DNA from: Alteromonas sp. BL110 | GTDB taxonomy: Bacteria > Pseudomonadota > Gammaproteobacteria > Enterobacterales > Alteromonadaceae | NCBI RefSeq assembly: GCF_003443615.1 | Contig: NZ_CP031967.1 | Location: 992,001-1,056,000, forward strand | DNA: 64,000 nucleotides | Direction: 5' to 3' | Part shown: positions 28,501 through 36,639 of the stretch, piece after piece | How the letters are laid out: each line of letters starts with the position of its first letter | Position numbering within the stretch: position 1 is the stretch's first letter | The notes under the pieces: generated by a model | What the model saw: the letters and a program-made list of their open reading frames with translations, nothing else | What the model was told of the DNA's origin: nothing | Database searches by the model: none | Translations under genes and position numbers: made by a program

Positions 28501-28651
28501 AGTTTGTATTAACCGATACTATAGGTGGGTCTATATCGGGATATTCCCGTAAACTCAACATAGAGAATGCGACAATACCAAAAATAATCAGTAGTAAATT
28601 GAGTACGGTTGCAAAAACCGGGCGCTTTACAGAAACGTCTGACAATAGCAT
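25544..28651 (-). CDS. RND multidrug efflux permease (AcrB/HAE-1 family)
   Basis: Proton-driven inner-membrane trimeric pump subunit, 1035 residues, normal for the HAE-1 class. It opens MLLSDVSVKRPVFATVLNLL (TM1). Transmembrane motif LAIGLVVDDAIVVLENIYRR (about 400-420) carries the two Asp residues of the proton relay. FGLSPMM-like and GLAAKNGILIVEFANQLRDA blocks in the second half are also typical. Large periplasmic porter loops follow TM1 and TM7. It lies 14 bases after the adaptor gene. No outer-membrane TolC-type gene or TetR repressor is adjacent, so it likely uses a shared TolC. Substrates unknown. Confidence 0.93.
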   Translation of the reverse strand: MLLSDVSVKRPVFATVLNLLLIIFGIVAFSMLSLREYPDIDPPIVSVNTNYTGASANIVETRITQLLEDRISGIEGIKNVTSTSRNGRSDITIEFKLSRDIDAAANDVRERVSRALNNLPDQADPPEVSKANSDESAVVWYNLRSTNLNTMELTDYAERVLVDRLSIVDGVARIQIGGGRRYAMKVFLDRNAMAARGITVSDVEQVIRAENVELPAGEVESNDRDFEVRVARTFLTPDDFAALTVAVGDNGYLVRLGEIAHVELTAEDDETEFRGDGVNMIGLGIIKQSKANTLEVARAAKAQIERIEATLPDNIFIVPSYDSSVFIEASIDEVYETLGIAMLMVVIVIYLFLGNIRATLIPAVTVPVSIIAAFIVMYALGFSINLLTLLAMVLAIGLVVDDAIVVLENIYRRIEMGEPPILAAYRGAKEVGFAVIATTLVLISVFVPLVFLEGNIGRLFTEFALAIAAAVAFSSFTALTLSPMMASKILKKRPRSSGFGSWMDKRFSKLETRYFNTLGKTLHQPFLMLLMLVIAVVALVQLSEKIPSEFVPKEDRGNFFILMNAQEGASFESNARNLEQIESILMPYRESGKINRLLVRTPGFGGNAGIAIVGSADWDERDFSTFSLMDEISGKLNSVPDVRAFAIMRSGISGGGLGRPVQFVLQGDTYENLVEWRDIVLKKAAQNLGLIRLDSDYKETSPQLLVNINRDRAADLGVSISDIGGTLEVMLGQRTVSTFLDRGEEYDVIMEGIEEDFRSPNSIENLYVRSSRTGELIPMDNLLTFEEQATSAQLNRYNRMRAVTISANLAEGYTLGEALAYLENIVATELPDNVSIDYKGESQLYQEAGNSFVYVFMLALAVTYLILAAQFESWVHPLVIMLTVPLALVGAYIGLFFSDMTINIYSQIGLVMLIGLAAKNGILIVEFANQLRDAGMEFELALKRAAAQRLRPIVMTGFTTVFSSLPLVLASGPGAESRMVIGMVIFSGVLVSAFMTLYVVPTAYSWLARNTGSPMQRTNEIEALEKAIPYKKGES

Positions 28652-28664
28652 AACTGTTTGCTCC

Positions 28665-29714
28665 CTAGCGGTTTAATACATTAACCGGAGATTGGTCACG
28701 TACGCGAAGTGTACCTTCGGTTATTACTTCATCTCCTTCACTTAAACCGCTGACAATTTGCACTTGCCCTGGACGACGCTCACCAATTTCCACTTCGGTT
28801 TGATGTGCTACATTATCTTTAACTACATAAACAAACTGTTTGTCTTGCACTGGCACCAGTGCCTTTTCTGGCAAGACTAAAGCACTAAGTACACGTTTTT
28901 CTACCACGACGGTCAGCAGCATACCTGGGCGTAGACGACTGTCTTGGTTGTCAATAGTTGCGCGCACGCGAATAGAGCGGCTAATGGGGTCCAAGCGCGT
29001 ATCAATATTAGTGATTTTTCCTGTAAACTCTTCTCCAGGATAAGCGACTGATGACGCACTTACCAATTGCCCTTTAGCCACGCTGGCAAGGTGGTTTTCA
29101 GCGATACTAAAATCAACTTTGATTTGGCTAATATCATCTAACGTGGTGATGGTATCGCCTGGCTGGATAAGTGAACCAATACTGATTTCGCGGTTACCCA
29201 AAAGCCCGTTAAATGGCGCGCGAACTTGTAGATCATTGAGCTGTGCTAACGCGACATCTAACTGGGCCTGTAACGCTTTTACTCGGGCCTGTTGTTCATC
29301 GAGAAGCTGCTCAGAGGTAGCATTTGACTGACGTAAATCGGCTATGCGGGTAAACTGGCGTTTTGCTTCATCAATGTTCGCTTTGAGTTCTTCCACTCTG
29401 GCGCGCTCTTCAGTGTTGTTAAGCTGCACCAAAAGCTCGCCCTCAACGACTTTATCGCCATCATCGAAATTTATTGTTTTTACCGTATCGGTAACTTGCG
29501 CCGTAATATTCACCGACTCGTTCGCAGTAGCTGTGCCGAGCGACTCGATAGTGATAGGAAATGCCTGTGACGAAACTACTGCTGTATTTACTGGTGTGGC
29601 TCTAGCGGCAGCGTTTGCTTTACTTTCTTCCTGAGGCACATTCAAATATGCCACAACACCAGCAAGCAACACCACGCCAAGTAATAAGGGCGATAACGAT
29701 AATCGTGAAGACAT
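28665..29714 (-). CDS. RND periplasmic adaptor (membrane fusion protein)
   Basis: 349 residues. An N-terminal membrane anchor or signal (about 6-24) is followed by a lipoyl half-motif (VNITAQVTDTVKTINFDDGD), an alpha-hairpin rich in Glu/Arg/Gln (about 100-150), and the second lipoyl half LQVRAPFNGLLGNREISIGS. The beta-barrel and membrane-proximal domains complete the protein. It links the RND permease to the outer-membrane channel. No lipobox is seen. First gene of the two-gene efflux operon. Confidence 0.92.
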   Translation of the reverse strand: MSSRLSLSPLLLGVVLLAGVVAYLNVPQEESKANAAARATPVNTAVVSSQAFPITIESLGTATANESVNITAQVTDTVKTINFDDGDKVVEGELLVQLNNTEERARVEELKANIDEAKRQFTRIADLRQSNATSEQLLDEQQARVKALQAQLDVALAQLNDLQVRAPFNGLLGNREISIGSLIQPGDTITTLDDISQIKVDFSIAENHLASVAKGQLVSASSVAYPGEEFTGKITNIDTRLDPISRSIRVRATIDNQDSRLRPGMLLTVVVEKRVLSALVLPEKALVPVQDKQFVYVVKDNVAHQTEVEIGERRPGQVQIVSGLSEGDEVITEGTLRVRDQSPVNVLNR

Positions 29715-29784
29715 AACCTTTCCTATTGGTAAAATAGCATTGCGTTGAGCCTGAAGTTTTTTAAAAAGATCAACGAATACTCAA

Positions 29785-29840
29785 GTACACAAAGTTCGCT
29801 TTACTCGAGCACAAACTTTCCCAAACATATTTTTGTGTAC
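29785..29840. promoter_or_regulatory. Inverted repeat in the RND / NUDIX divergent region
   Basis: GTACACAAA (29785-29793) and TTTGTGTAC (29832-29840) form perfect 9-base arms 38 bases apart. They lie between the divergent starts at 29714 and 29947. They could be two half-sites or two operators of an unlinked regulator. Confidence 0.4.
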
Positions 29841-29946
29841 CGCGTTATTATTGTTTGTTGTATTATTTTTGCGTAGAGTCTGTTCGATAATATTGATTGC
29901 TTTTACAACAATCGCAAACACCCGCTAGAGTATTTTACCCAAATCA

Positions 29947-30492
29947 ATGGTCATCTTATTTCGCTTATCAGCTATATTCGCTGTTTTAACGCTTTTCGCA
30001 TGTTCACAGTCAGCGCCTAGTACCCCAATGTGCCGTGTTTCAGATGCACTGTTATCTAAGAATGTTAACGGTCAGATAAACGCTAAAATTTCGCCTGTTG
30101 GCGCGGCCTGTTTAATAAAAACCAATGAGAGAGTGTTGCTAATCAAACACCGCCTGTCTGGCAAATTAGACTTCCCCGGTGGAGGGCTAGTTGAAGGTGA
30201 ATCACTTGCCTGCACCGCCCATCGAGAGACATGGGAGGAAACGGGTTTTAACGTTGAAGTGAAGGAATATTTATCGACCACGGTCAATGGCCTAGTCATA
30301 TTTGGCTGTCATACAGACGCAGGCATTGAAAAACTTCCGAACACTTTCGAGGCGCCTTCGTGGGCCAAGATAGAAGTTGTCAGCCTCGTTAAAGTTGACC
30401 CATTTTTGCTCGACCATGATGCGCTACGTTATGCCGACGATCTTATTCCCTTGCGCGATGGCTACACCCAATTCGTTATAAAGCAGCACTGA
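29947..30492 (+). CDS. Predicted lipoprotein NUDIX hydrolase
   Basis: 181 residues. The N-terminus is a lipoprotein signal (MVILFRLSAIFAVLTLFACS, lipobox Cys19), so the protein should be anchored on the periplasmic side. A complete NUDIX box lies at 79-101: G79, E85, then RETWEETGF from 93, matching GX5EX7REUXEEXGU. The family hydrolyses nucleoside diphosphates linked to other groups. Most members are cytoplasmic; an exported lipid-anchored one is unusual, since nucleotide substrates are scarce in the periplasm. The C-terminal half is ordinary. Divergent from the efflux operon and 66 bases before an aldolase gene. Confidence 0.8.
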   Translation: MVILFRLSAIFAVLTLFACSQSAPSTPMCRVSDALLSKNVNGQINAKISPVGAACLIKTNERVLLIKHRLSGKLDFPGGGLVEGESLACTAHRETWEETGFNVEVKEYLSTTVNGLVIFGCHTDAGIEKLPNTFEAPSWAKIEVVSLVKVDPFLLDHDALRYADDLIPLRDGYTQFVIKQH

Positions 30493-30557
30493 CAAAGCAT
30501 TGTTCATTGTGCCGGGGATTGGTAAATTGTCCCAATAGAATAAACAGGAGAAGTGGC

Positions 30558-31325
30558 TTGTTTTCACTGCCAACGTTAAGCCTAAAAGGCAAAGTATCTG
30601 AACAGGAATGGCAAACCCGTATCGATTTAGCCGCATGCTACCGATTAGTGGCTGATATGCGATGGGGCGATCTTATCTATACTCACATTTCCGCCAAGGT
30701 TCCGGGCACAGACCATTATCTTGTTAACGCCTTTGGGCTTACCTTTGAGGAAGTTACGGCTTCTAACCTGGTCAAAGTCGACTTAGACGGCAATATACTT
30801 GACGACACACCCTATGGGATTAACCCGGCCGGATTCACTATTCACAGTGCAATTCACGAAGTGCGCCACGACGCCCAGTGCGTTATCCACCTACATACGT
30901 TAGCTACCATCTCTGTGGCTTCGGTGAAAGGCGGATTGAAGCCCTGGAGTCAATATTCAATGTTTTCGCTTCCTTCGCTTTCTTATCACAGCTATGAAGG
31001 CTTGGCCGTAGACGATAGCGAAAAGAAGCGTTTGCAAGACGATCTTGGCGATACTAATCATATGCTTTTGCCTAACCATGGCGGTTTAACCCTTGGCCCA
31101 ACGGTTGGCGACGCCTTTATGCGCTTTTACGATTTACAGCGTGCGTGCGAAATTCAGCTTGCCCTGATGCAGTCTAACGAAGAGGTTATCGAAATACCGC
31201 AAAGCATTATTGATGGTATATACGCCCAGGCAAATGTGGTTCACAGCGGCGAAACAGGCGGACAAAAAGCATGGCCTGCCATGCTGCGCAAAGCCTATAA
31301 ATTAGACCCAAGTTTTTGCGAATAA
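30558..31325 (+). CDS. Class II aldolase/adducin family protein
   Basis: 255 residues of the zinc-dependent AraD/FucA-like fold. RIDLAACYRLVADMRWGDLI starts the domain; the zinc-binding histidines are in VIHLHTLATISVAS and further on in MLLPNHGGLTLGPT. Members cleave or epimerise phosphorylated sugars, or act on other hydroxy-carbonyl compounds. The start is taken as TTG 30558 because AGGAG stands 8 bases before it; another TTG at 30507 lacks a ribosome site. It begins a short run with the enolase-superfamily gene 55 bases downstream and may supply the carbon-carbon cleavage step of a sugar-acid pathway. Confidence 0.82.
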   Translation: MFSLPTLSLKGKVSEQEWQTRIDLAACYRLVADMRWGDLIYTHISAKVPGTDHYLVNAFGLTFEEVTASNLVKVDLDGNILDDTPYGINPAGFTIHSAIHEVRHDAQCVIHLHTLATISVASVKGGLKPWSQYSMFSLPSLSYHSYEGLAVDDSEKKRLQDDLGDTNHMLLPNHGGLTLGPTVGDAFMRFYDLQRACEIQLALMQSNEEVIEIPQSIIDGIYAQANVVHSGETGGQKAWPAMLRKAYKLDPSFCE

Positions 31326-31379
31326 TTAAGCTTATTTAGCTAAACGCCAACTCATTTTAAACAGGAATTGTTTTAACAC

Positions 31380-32564
31380 ATGAAAGTCACCAAAGTAGAA
31401 ATTTTCGATATCGAATGCCCTAAACGCCCACAGTGGAACCCTGTATTCGTGCGTGTTTACACCGATGAAGGCATTACTGGCGTAGGTGAAGCAGGGCTTG
31501 CTTATGACTGGGGTCACAGCGCCGCCGCGCATATGATTAAAGAGATTTCCGAGGCGATGCTGATTGGCTTTAATCCTTTTCACACTGAACTGCTTTGGTC
31601 GAGAATGCTACGCGAGGGCTTTTGGGGACTAGGCGGCGGCCCGGTAATTTATGCCGCGATGAGCGCGATTGATACTGCTCTTTGGGACATCAAAGGTAAG
31701 GCGCTTGGTTTGCCTGTATATGAATTGCTTGGTGGTAAAACGAATGGCAAACTTCGTAGCTACGCTAGTCAGCTGCAGTTTGACTGGGATAAAGAAGTAA
31801 CCAAGCTTAATGACCCCGCAGATTATGCTCGCGCCACTGAAAAAGCCCTGAAAGACGGTTACGATGCGGTGAAAGTTGACCCCATCGTTTACGATAAAGA
31901 CGGTAACACTCACTTTGACAGAACGAAGCTGTTTACTAAACCCGAGCTTAAACTTTTCAAAGCTCGCCTTCAGGCGATTAGAGACACCATGGGCGAAGAT
32001 GGCGACATCATCTTTGAATGTCACAGTTTGTTAGGTGCGTCAACGGCCATTCAACTGGGTGGTATTGTTGAAGAAATTGGCTGCTTGTATTACGAAGAAC
32101 CGGTTAATTATCTCAACTCTAAGCTTCACGATAAAGTGGCGAAGAACGTCAATGTGCCTATTGCGGGCGGTGAACGCTTGTACCATCGCTGGGATGTACG
32201 CCCTTACCTTGAAGACCAATCAATTGATGTACTTCAACCTGATGTTGGCCTTTGTGGTGGTTTCACCGAAGCGAAAAAGGTATGTGACTATGCTGACATT
32301 TACGATGTACGCGTTCAGGCACACGTTTGCGGAGGTCCAGTTGCGACAGCGGCAAGCCTACATCTAGAAACGGCCATTCCAAACTTCCTAATTCACGAGC
32401 ACCACACCTACGCCATTAAAGACTGGAACCGTGAACTTTGTATTCAAGATCCTCAGCCTGTAAACGGCTTTATTGAAGCACCTGACGCGCCGGGAATTGG
32501 TATCGACCTAAACGATGAGGTGGTTTACCGCTCGCCACACATGACGGTAACTGAGCTTAAATAG
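31380..32564 (+). CDS. Mandelate racemase/enolase-superfamily sugar-acid dehydratase
   Basis: 394 residues. The N-terminal capping domain begins KVTKVEIFDIECPKRPQWNP. The TIM barrel shows metal ligands in FECHS, YYEEPVNY and IAGGERLYHRWD. A catalytic Asp/His dyad is in QPDVGLCGG and VQAHVCGGP. At the usual KxK position it reads KVDP, so the second Lys is replaced by Asp, a pattern of galactonate-type dehydratases rather than racemases. Probable activity is dehydration of an aldonic acid to a 2-keto-3-deoxy acid. Substrate not readable. It is grouped with an aldolase, a lactonase and an SDR gene. Confidence 0.82.
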   Translation: MKVTKVEIFDIECPKRPQWNPVFVRVYTDEGITGVGEAGLAYDWGHSAAAHMIKEISEAMLIGFNPFHTELLWSRMLREGFWGLGGGPVIYAAMSAIDTALWDIKGKALGLPVYELLGGKTNGKLRSYASQLQFDWDKEVTKLNDPADYARATEKALKDGYDAVKVDPIVYDKDGNTHFDRTKLFTKPELKLFKARLQAIRDTMGEDGDIIFECHSLLGASTAIQLGGIVEEIGCLYYEEPVNYLNSKLHDKVAKNVNVPIAGGERLYHRWDVRPYLEDQSIDVLQPDVGLCGGFTEAKKVCDYADIYDVRVQAHVCGGPVATAASLHLETAIPNFLIHEHHTYAIKDWNRELCIQDPQPVNGFIEAPDAPGIGIDLNDEVVYRSPHMTVTELK

Positions 32565-32710
32565 CAAAGACGCATACCGGCAATCTTGTAAGCTTGTAAG
32601 TTAACTACATAGGATATGCTTGCACGGTGTCTGCACAAGCTATTCTTATTGGGTATCTGGGTAGCTTAACAGCGTCGGAGTAAGCTATGAAGCATGTTCC
32701 AGGCTAGCCT

Positions 32711-33586
32711 TTAAGCAATGTTGTACCATTGCTTAGCGTTTCTAGACAACAGCGCCACTTTTTGAACCTCGGAAAGCGGCGCTACCATATCTGAGAATCC
32801 ATGCCAAAGTGCAGCATAAGGCATTCGCCACTGGCACAGCGGGAAGTTGCTAGCAAGCATAATTTGATTTGTGCCAACTATGTTCAACAAGTTTTCAAAA
32901 ATATAGTAAGCCCGCTGCCACCGCCAGCTGCGCTCCTGCATTTCTAACCCCGAAAACTTAAATGCAACCTGCCCGGTTTCACTCAAGACTCGAATATTTT
33001 GTCGCCACGTTTTAAACGCAAAGCTATTTATATCAATTGGCGCAATAGCAGCGTGATCAATCGCTACTTTCAAAGCTGGGTTTTGTTCTAATACGTTAAG
33101 TAATGCACTCACGGCATTGCTATTTGCAATATTTAGCTGCGCCTCAAAAGACAAGCCTCTAGAAGCCATATGACTAAGCGCCCACTTTACTTTAGGAGCG
33201 CGTAGAAGGGTTTCAGCGTCGTTATCTAAGATATGGCGAAGCCCGCGTACTGAGGGGTAAAGCGCTAGCTTATCGATATGACTGCCAACGCTATTTGCAG
33301 CTAAATCTATGCAACCAACGGAGCGAAATGGCAGCGTACAATGACGCTCTAGAAAGGCAATTTCTCGCCACGGTCTACTGTTATCGTAGCCAGCTTCAAT
33401 ATGAACAAACCCACAAAGCTGACCTAGAGAAGCGCGATGAAGCATCGCCTCTGTGGTATTTTTAGCAATACTTTTCTTATCAGCCCAAAAAGGCGCATTA
33501 GTGGGTTTTAGCCAATTGTACTGACCTTCATCCAAAGCAAAAAGATGGATATGAGGGTCTACCCACGTTTGTGAATGCTGAACCAT
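32711..33586 (-). CDS. COG3618-type amidohydrolase (sugar lactonase-like)
   Basis: 291 residues of the amidohydrolase-2 group that includes L-fucono- and L-rhamnono-lactonases. The N-terminal metal motif reads WVDPHIHLFALDEGQYNWL (HxH), with VHIEAGY, SVRGLRHIL and AIDHAAIAPID in the barrel. The final block IMLASNFPLCQW has Asn where many relatives have Asp in GSDWP. Likely hydrolyses a sugar lactone to the acid used by the enolase-superfamily dehydratase across the intergenic space. It is tail to tail with that gene. Confidence 0.78.
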   Translation of the reverse strand: MVQHSQTWVDPHIHLFALDEGQYNWLKPTNAPFWADKKSIAKNTTEAMLHRASLGQLCGFVHIEAGYDNSRPWREIAFLERHCTLPFRSVGCIDLAANSVGSHIDKLALYPSVRGLRHILDNDAETLLRAPKVKWALSHMASRGLSFEAQLNIANSNAVSALLNVLEQNPALKVAIDHAAIAPIDINSFAFKTWRQNIRVLSETGQVAFKFSGLEMQERSWRWQRAYYIFENLLNIVGTNQIMLASNFPLCQWRMPYAALWHGFSDMVAPLSEVQKVALLSRNAKQWYNIA

Positions 33587-33710
33587 TTTTTATTCTTTAA
33601 CCCTGAGTTTGTGCACTTGCGTGTAGCGTTTTTTACATCGCCTACTTGCCGTAGTGCTAATTGACCCTCACTATTAAGCAGCGCCTTCTGTGCCTCTTAT
33701 TGAGCTCTTT

Positions 33711-34502
33711 CTATTGAGCTGTATAGCCCCCATCAACAGCGTACAAACTACCCGTGATGAAAGATGCTTTATCGCTGCATAAAAAATAGGTCAGTTCAGC
33801 TACGTCTTCAGGCTGACCTAAGCGACCAATAGGCTGCGCAGCAGCTTCTTCGGCTACTACTTCACTTTTATCTGCCCCAGAACGTGCCACGTAATTGTCA
33901 ATGGCATTGTGAAAAAGAGGCGTTTCGATAGTACCAGGGCACACCGCATTAACGCGAATGTTATAGGGTGCATAGTCAAGCGCGGTAGTTTTTGCCATAG
34001 ACGCCAGTGCACCTTTACTTACCCCGTAGGCAAAGGAGTTTCGCTTTCCTACAAAAGACTGATCTGAACCCATTACCACAATGGCTCCACTTCCCTGCTT
34101 TTTCATCGTCGGCAAGCATGATTTAATTGCGCCATAGGCGCCTTTTACGTTAAGACTAAGCACCTTATCAAGCAAGGCTTCGTCAGTATCTTCAATAGTT
34201 GCAGATACGTGGATACCTGCATTACATATCAACGCATCTATACGCTGATAAGACGCAATAACTTCATCGATTGCAGCCTCAATATTACTTACCACGCTTA
34301 CATCACAAGGCTTCCATATAGCATTGGGTATTGGTTGCTCAAAGTCTCTAATATCCAAATTAACGACGTGATAACCGTTTTGACTAAACAACTTACATAC
34401 CGCAAAACCAATGCCTAAGCTTCCCCCCGTTACAATACAAACTGGGCCCGGCGAATATTCACTACTATGGTAAAGATTTTTCTTCGCGCTATCTGAATTC
34501 AT
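33711..34502 (-). CDS. SDR-family NAD(P)-dependent oxidoreductase
   Basis: 263-residue classical short-chain dehydrogenase. Cofactor motif CIVTGGSLGIGFAVC, structural NAG in ALICNAGIHVS, and the catalytic Ser, Tyr and Lys in VVMGSDQSF and FAYGVSKGALASM. The PG motif is in AVCPGTIETPLF, and the end is ITGSLYAVDGGYTAQ. By context it could oxidise a sugar to its lactone, the first step of the neighbouring pathway. Same strand as the lactonase gene, 124 bases upstream. Confidence 0.84.
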   Translation of the reverse strand: MNSDSAKKNLYHSSEYSPGPVCIVTGGSLGIGFAVCKLFSQNGYHVVNLDIRDFEQPIPNAIWKPCDVSVVSNIEAAIDEVIASYQRIDALICNAGIHVSATIEDTDEALLDKVLSLNVKGAYGAIKSCLPTMKKQGSGAIVVMGSDQSFVGKRNSFAYGVSKGALASMAKTTALDYAPYNIRVNAVCPGTIETPLFHNAIDNYVARSGADKSEVVAEEAAAQPIGRLGQPEDVAELTYFLCSDKASFITGSLYAVDGGYTAQ

Positions 34503-34783
34503 GTTTTTATATACCGTGTTGCTGGTGTGTCTGTGAATGCGTTACTTTTAAGTAAGCTAAGCATGCCAGTGGGAGTCTGAATTGCAAGAGAGCTTAGCAC
34601 TTGTGTTCTCCATTCTAAATTAACATTGATGCGCGAGGCGTGATCTCCAGTAATTTCAGTTATAGCTCAATCCCCATATCATCCAAATTTATTATTAACT
34701 TTCCTTTAACGGACTATTCGGACTACGCTTTTTGTGACTATAATAAGCAAAATTAAAACACTTGTTTGAAAAAGGAGTCATCC

Positions 34784-36544
34784 ATGCCTCTGTACCACGC
34801 CCCTACAACTGATTTTCAATTCTTACTAAAAGACTGGCTTGGACTCGATGCTCACTACGAAAAGCTCGGTATCAGCGACTTTGATAGCGACCTAGCCAAT
34901 GAGATTATTGCGCAGGGCGCAAAATTTGCTCTTGATGTAATAGCCCCTCTTAATCGTGAAGGCGACGAAGAAGGCTGTAAGCTTGAAGACGGTAAAATTA
35001 CTACGCCTAAAGGCTTTGCAGATGCCTATCAGGAATATGTAGCTAACGGCTGGAATGCGATGCTAGGCACTGCCGAGTACGACGGGCAAGACTTGCCGTA
35101 CACCATGGCTGTGCCTGTTCACGAGATGCTAAACGCGGCGAATTTGAGCTGGCGCTTAACTACTATGCTGACCGAAAGCGCGACACTTGCAGTGACTAAA
35201 CACGCCAGTAAAGAATTAAAAGATATTTACCTTGCTAAGCTAATCAGTGGTGAATGGACAGGTACCATGAACCTGACCGAACCTCACGCGGGAACCGATT
35301 TGAGCTTGCTTAGCACCAAAGCTGATCCACAAGCCGACGGCACCTATAAAGTAACGGGTAATAAGATTTTTATCACTGCCGGTGATCACGACTGGAGCTC
35401 GAACGTTATTCACCTTGTTCTTGCTCGACTGCCTGACGCGCCAAAAGGTGTTAAGGGTATAAGTCTGTTCTTAGTACCTAAGTTCCTTCCAGACGCCAGC
35501 AATGAGCCTGGTGAGGCGAACAGCCTTTCGGTAGGAAGCATTGAACACAAAATGGGGATTAAGGCCAGCCCAACCTGTGTGATGAACTTCGACGGCGCAA
35601 CAGGCTACCTTGTCGGTGAAGAAAACCAAGGCTTAGCATGCATGTTCACTATGATGAACGACGCCCGCTTCCAGGTAGGCCTTCAAGGCTTAGGTGCGGC
35701 AGAAGCATCGTACCAAGGCGCGCTAACCTACGCTCGCGAACGTGTACAGTCTCGCGCACCTCAGGGTATCCAAAACCCAGAAGGCAAAGCAGACCCAATC
35801 GTATTTCAACCTGACGTAGCGCGTATGTTACTTACGCAGAAATCATTGATTGAAGGCTGCCGTGCACTTTCACTTTTCTACGCGAAATTTATGGACGTAG
35901 AAAAGCTGGGTGAAGGCCAGGAAAAAGAAGATGCCGACAAAATACTTCAGTTTTTAACACCAATTTGCAAAGCCTTTATGACGGATATGGGCCTTGAAAC
36001 CACCAGCTTAGGTGTTCAGGTTTTCGGTGGTCACGGATTTATTCGTGAGTGGGGTATGGAGCAACTTATGCGCGATGTGCGCATAGCAATGCTGTACGAA
36101 GGAACAAACGGCATTCAGGCGCTAGACCTTATCGGCCGTAAGCTTACCCGCGATGGCGGACAGATGATGGAAGCGACTTATAAAGCGTTCAGTGCACTGG
36201 TTAACGATATTCAAGACAGTGAAGCGAAAGGCCTAGCACAAGGTATTCTTGATGATTGGCGCGCATCGTCAGCAGACTGTTTAGGGATGGATGCGACAAC
36301 CGCAGCCGCCGCCGCTTGCGACTATCTCGCTTACAGTGCTTACTCACTTATTGGTGTACTGTGGTACAGCATGGCCGACAAAGCTCAGGCTTCAGGTAAC
36401 GCGGTACTAGCAGCGTCTAAGATGAAAACACGTGACTTCTATATGGAACGCATTTTAGTACGCCGTGACGCGCATAAAGCCGCTTACAAAGCGGGCCCTG
36501 AAAGCACACTCGCTATTTCGGGTAATGAGTTTGATTACCTGTAA
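34784..36544 (+). CDS. Acyl-CoA dehydrogenase (DmdC-like, with C-terminal extension)
   Basis: FAD enzyme of 586 residues, longer than the usual ~380. An N-terminal extension (YHAPTTDFQFLLKDWLGLD) and an extra C-terminal domain are typical of the group that includes 3-methylmercaptopropionyl-CoA dehydrogenase DmdC. TGTMNLTEPHAGTDLSLL is the FAD/substrate block, MGIKASPTCVMNFDG follows, and MLYEGTNGIQALDLIGRKL contains the usual catalytic Glu region. Whether it acts in DMSP breakdown or on fatty acyl-CoA cannot be decided; no dmdA/B/D genes are here. ATG 34784 follows AAGGAG; a TTG at 34766 is in frame. Confidence 0.85.
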   Translation: MPLYHAPTTDFQFLLKDWLGLDAHYEKLGISDFDSDLANEIIAQGAKFALDVIAPLNREGDEEGCKLEDGKITTPKGFADAYQEYVANGWNAMLGTAEYDGQDLPYTMAVPVHEMLNAANLSWRLTTMLTESATLAVTKHASKELKDIYLAKLISGEWTGTMNLTEPHAGTDLSLLSTKADPQADGTYKVTGNKIFITAGDHDWSSNVIHLVLARLPDAPKGVKGISLFLVPKFLPDASNEPGEANSLSVGSIEHKMGIKASPTCVMNFDGATGYLVGEENQGLACMFTMMNDARFQVGLQGLGAAEASYQGALTYARERVQSRAPQGIQNPEGKADPIVFQPDVARMLLTQKSLIEGCRALSLFYAKFMDVEKLGEGQEKEDADKILQFLTPICKAFMTDMGLETTSLGVQVFGGHGFIREWGMEQLMRDVRIAMLYEGTNGIQALDLIGRKLTRDGGQMMEATYKAFSALVNDIQDSEAKGLAQGILDDWRASSADCLGMDATTAAAAACDYLAYSAYSLIGVLWYSMADKAQASGNAVLAASKMKTRDFYMERILVRRDAHKAAYKAGPESTLAISGNEFDYL

Positions 36545-36560
36545 GCGACATACGCTTTCC

Positions 36561-36617
36561 TAGCCCAATAAAGTTGGGCTAAGAACACAAAAAAGGTCAC
36601 TACACGTGACCTTTTTT
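36561..36617. terminator. Tandem hairpins between the dehydrogenase and DUF3016 genes
   Basis: First hairpin TAGCCCAA/TTGGGCTA (36561-36581). The second, AAAAAAGGTCAC/GTGACCTTTTTT around TACAC (36589-36617), has T runs on both strands, so it ends both convergent genes. Confidence 0.85.
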
Positions 36618-36639
36618 ATTGCCTTTTTAAGGGAATGTT

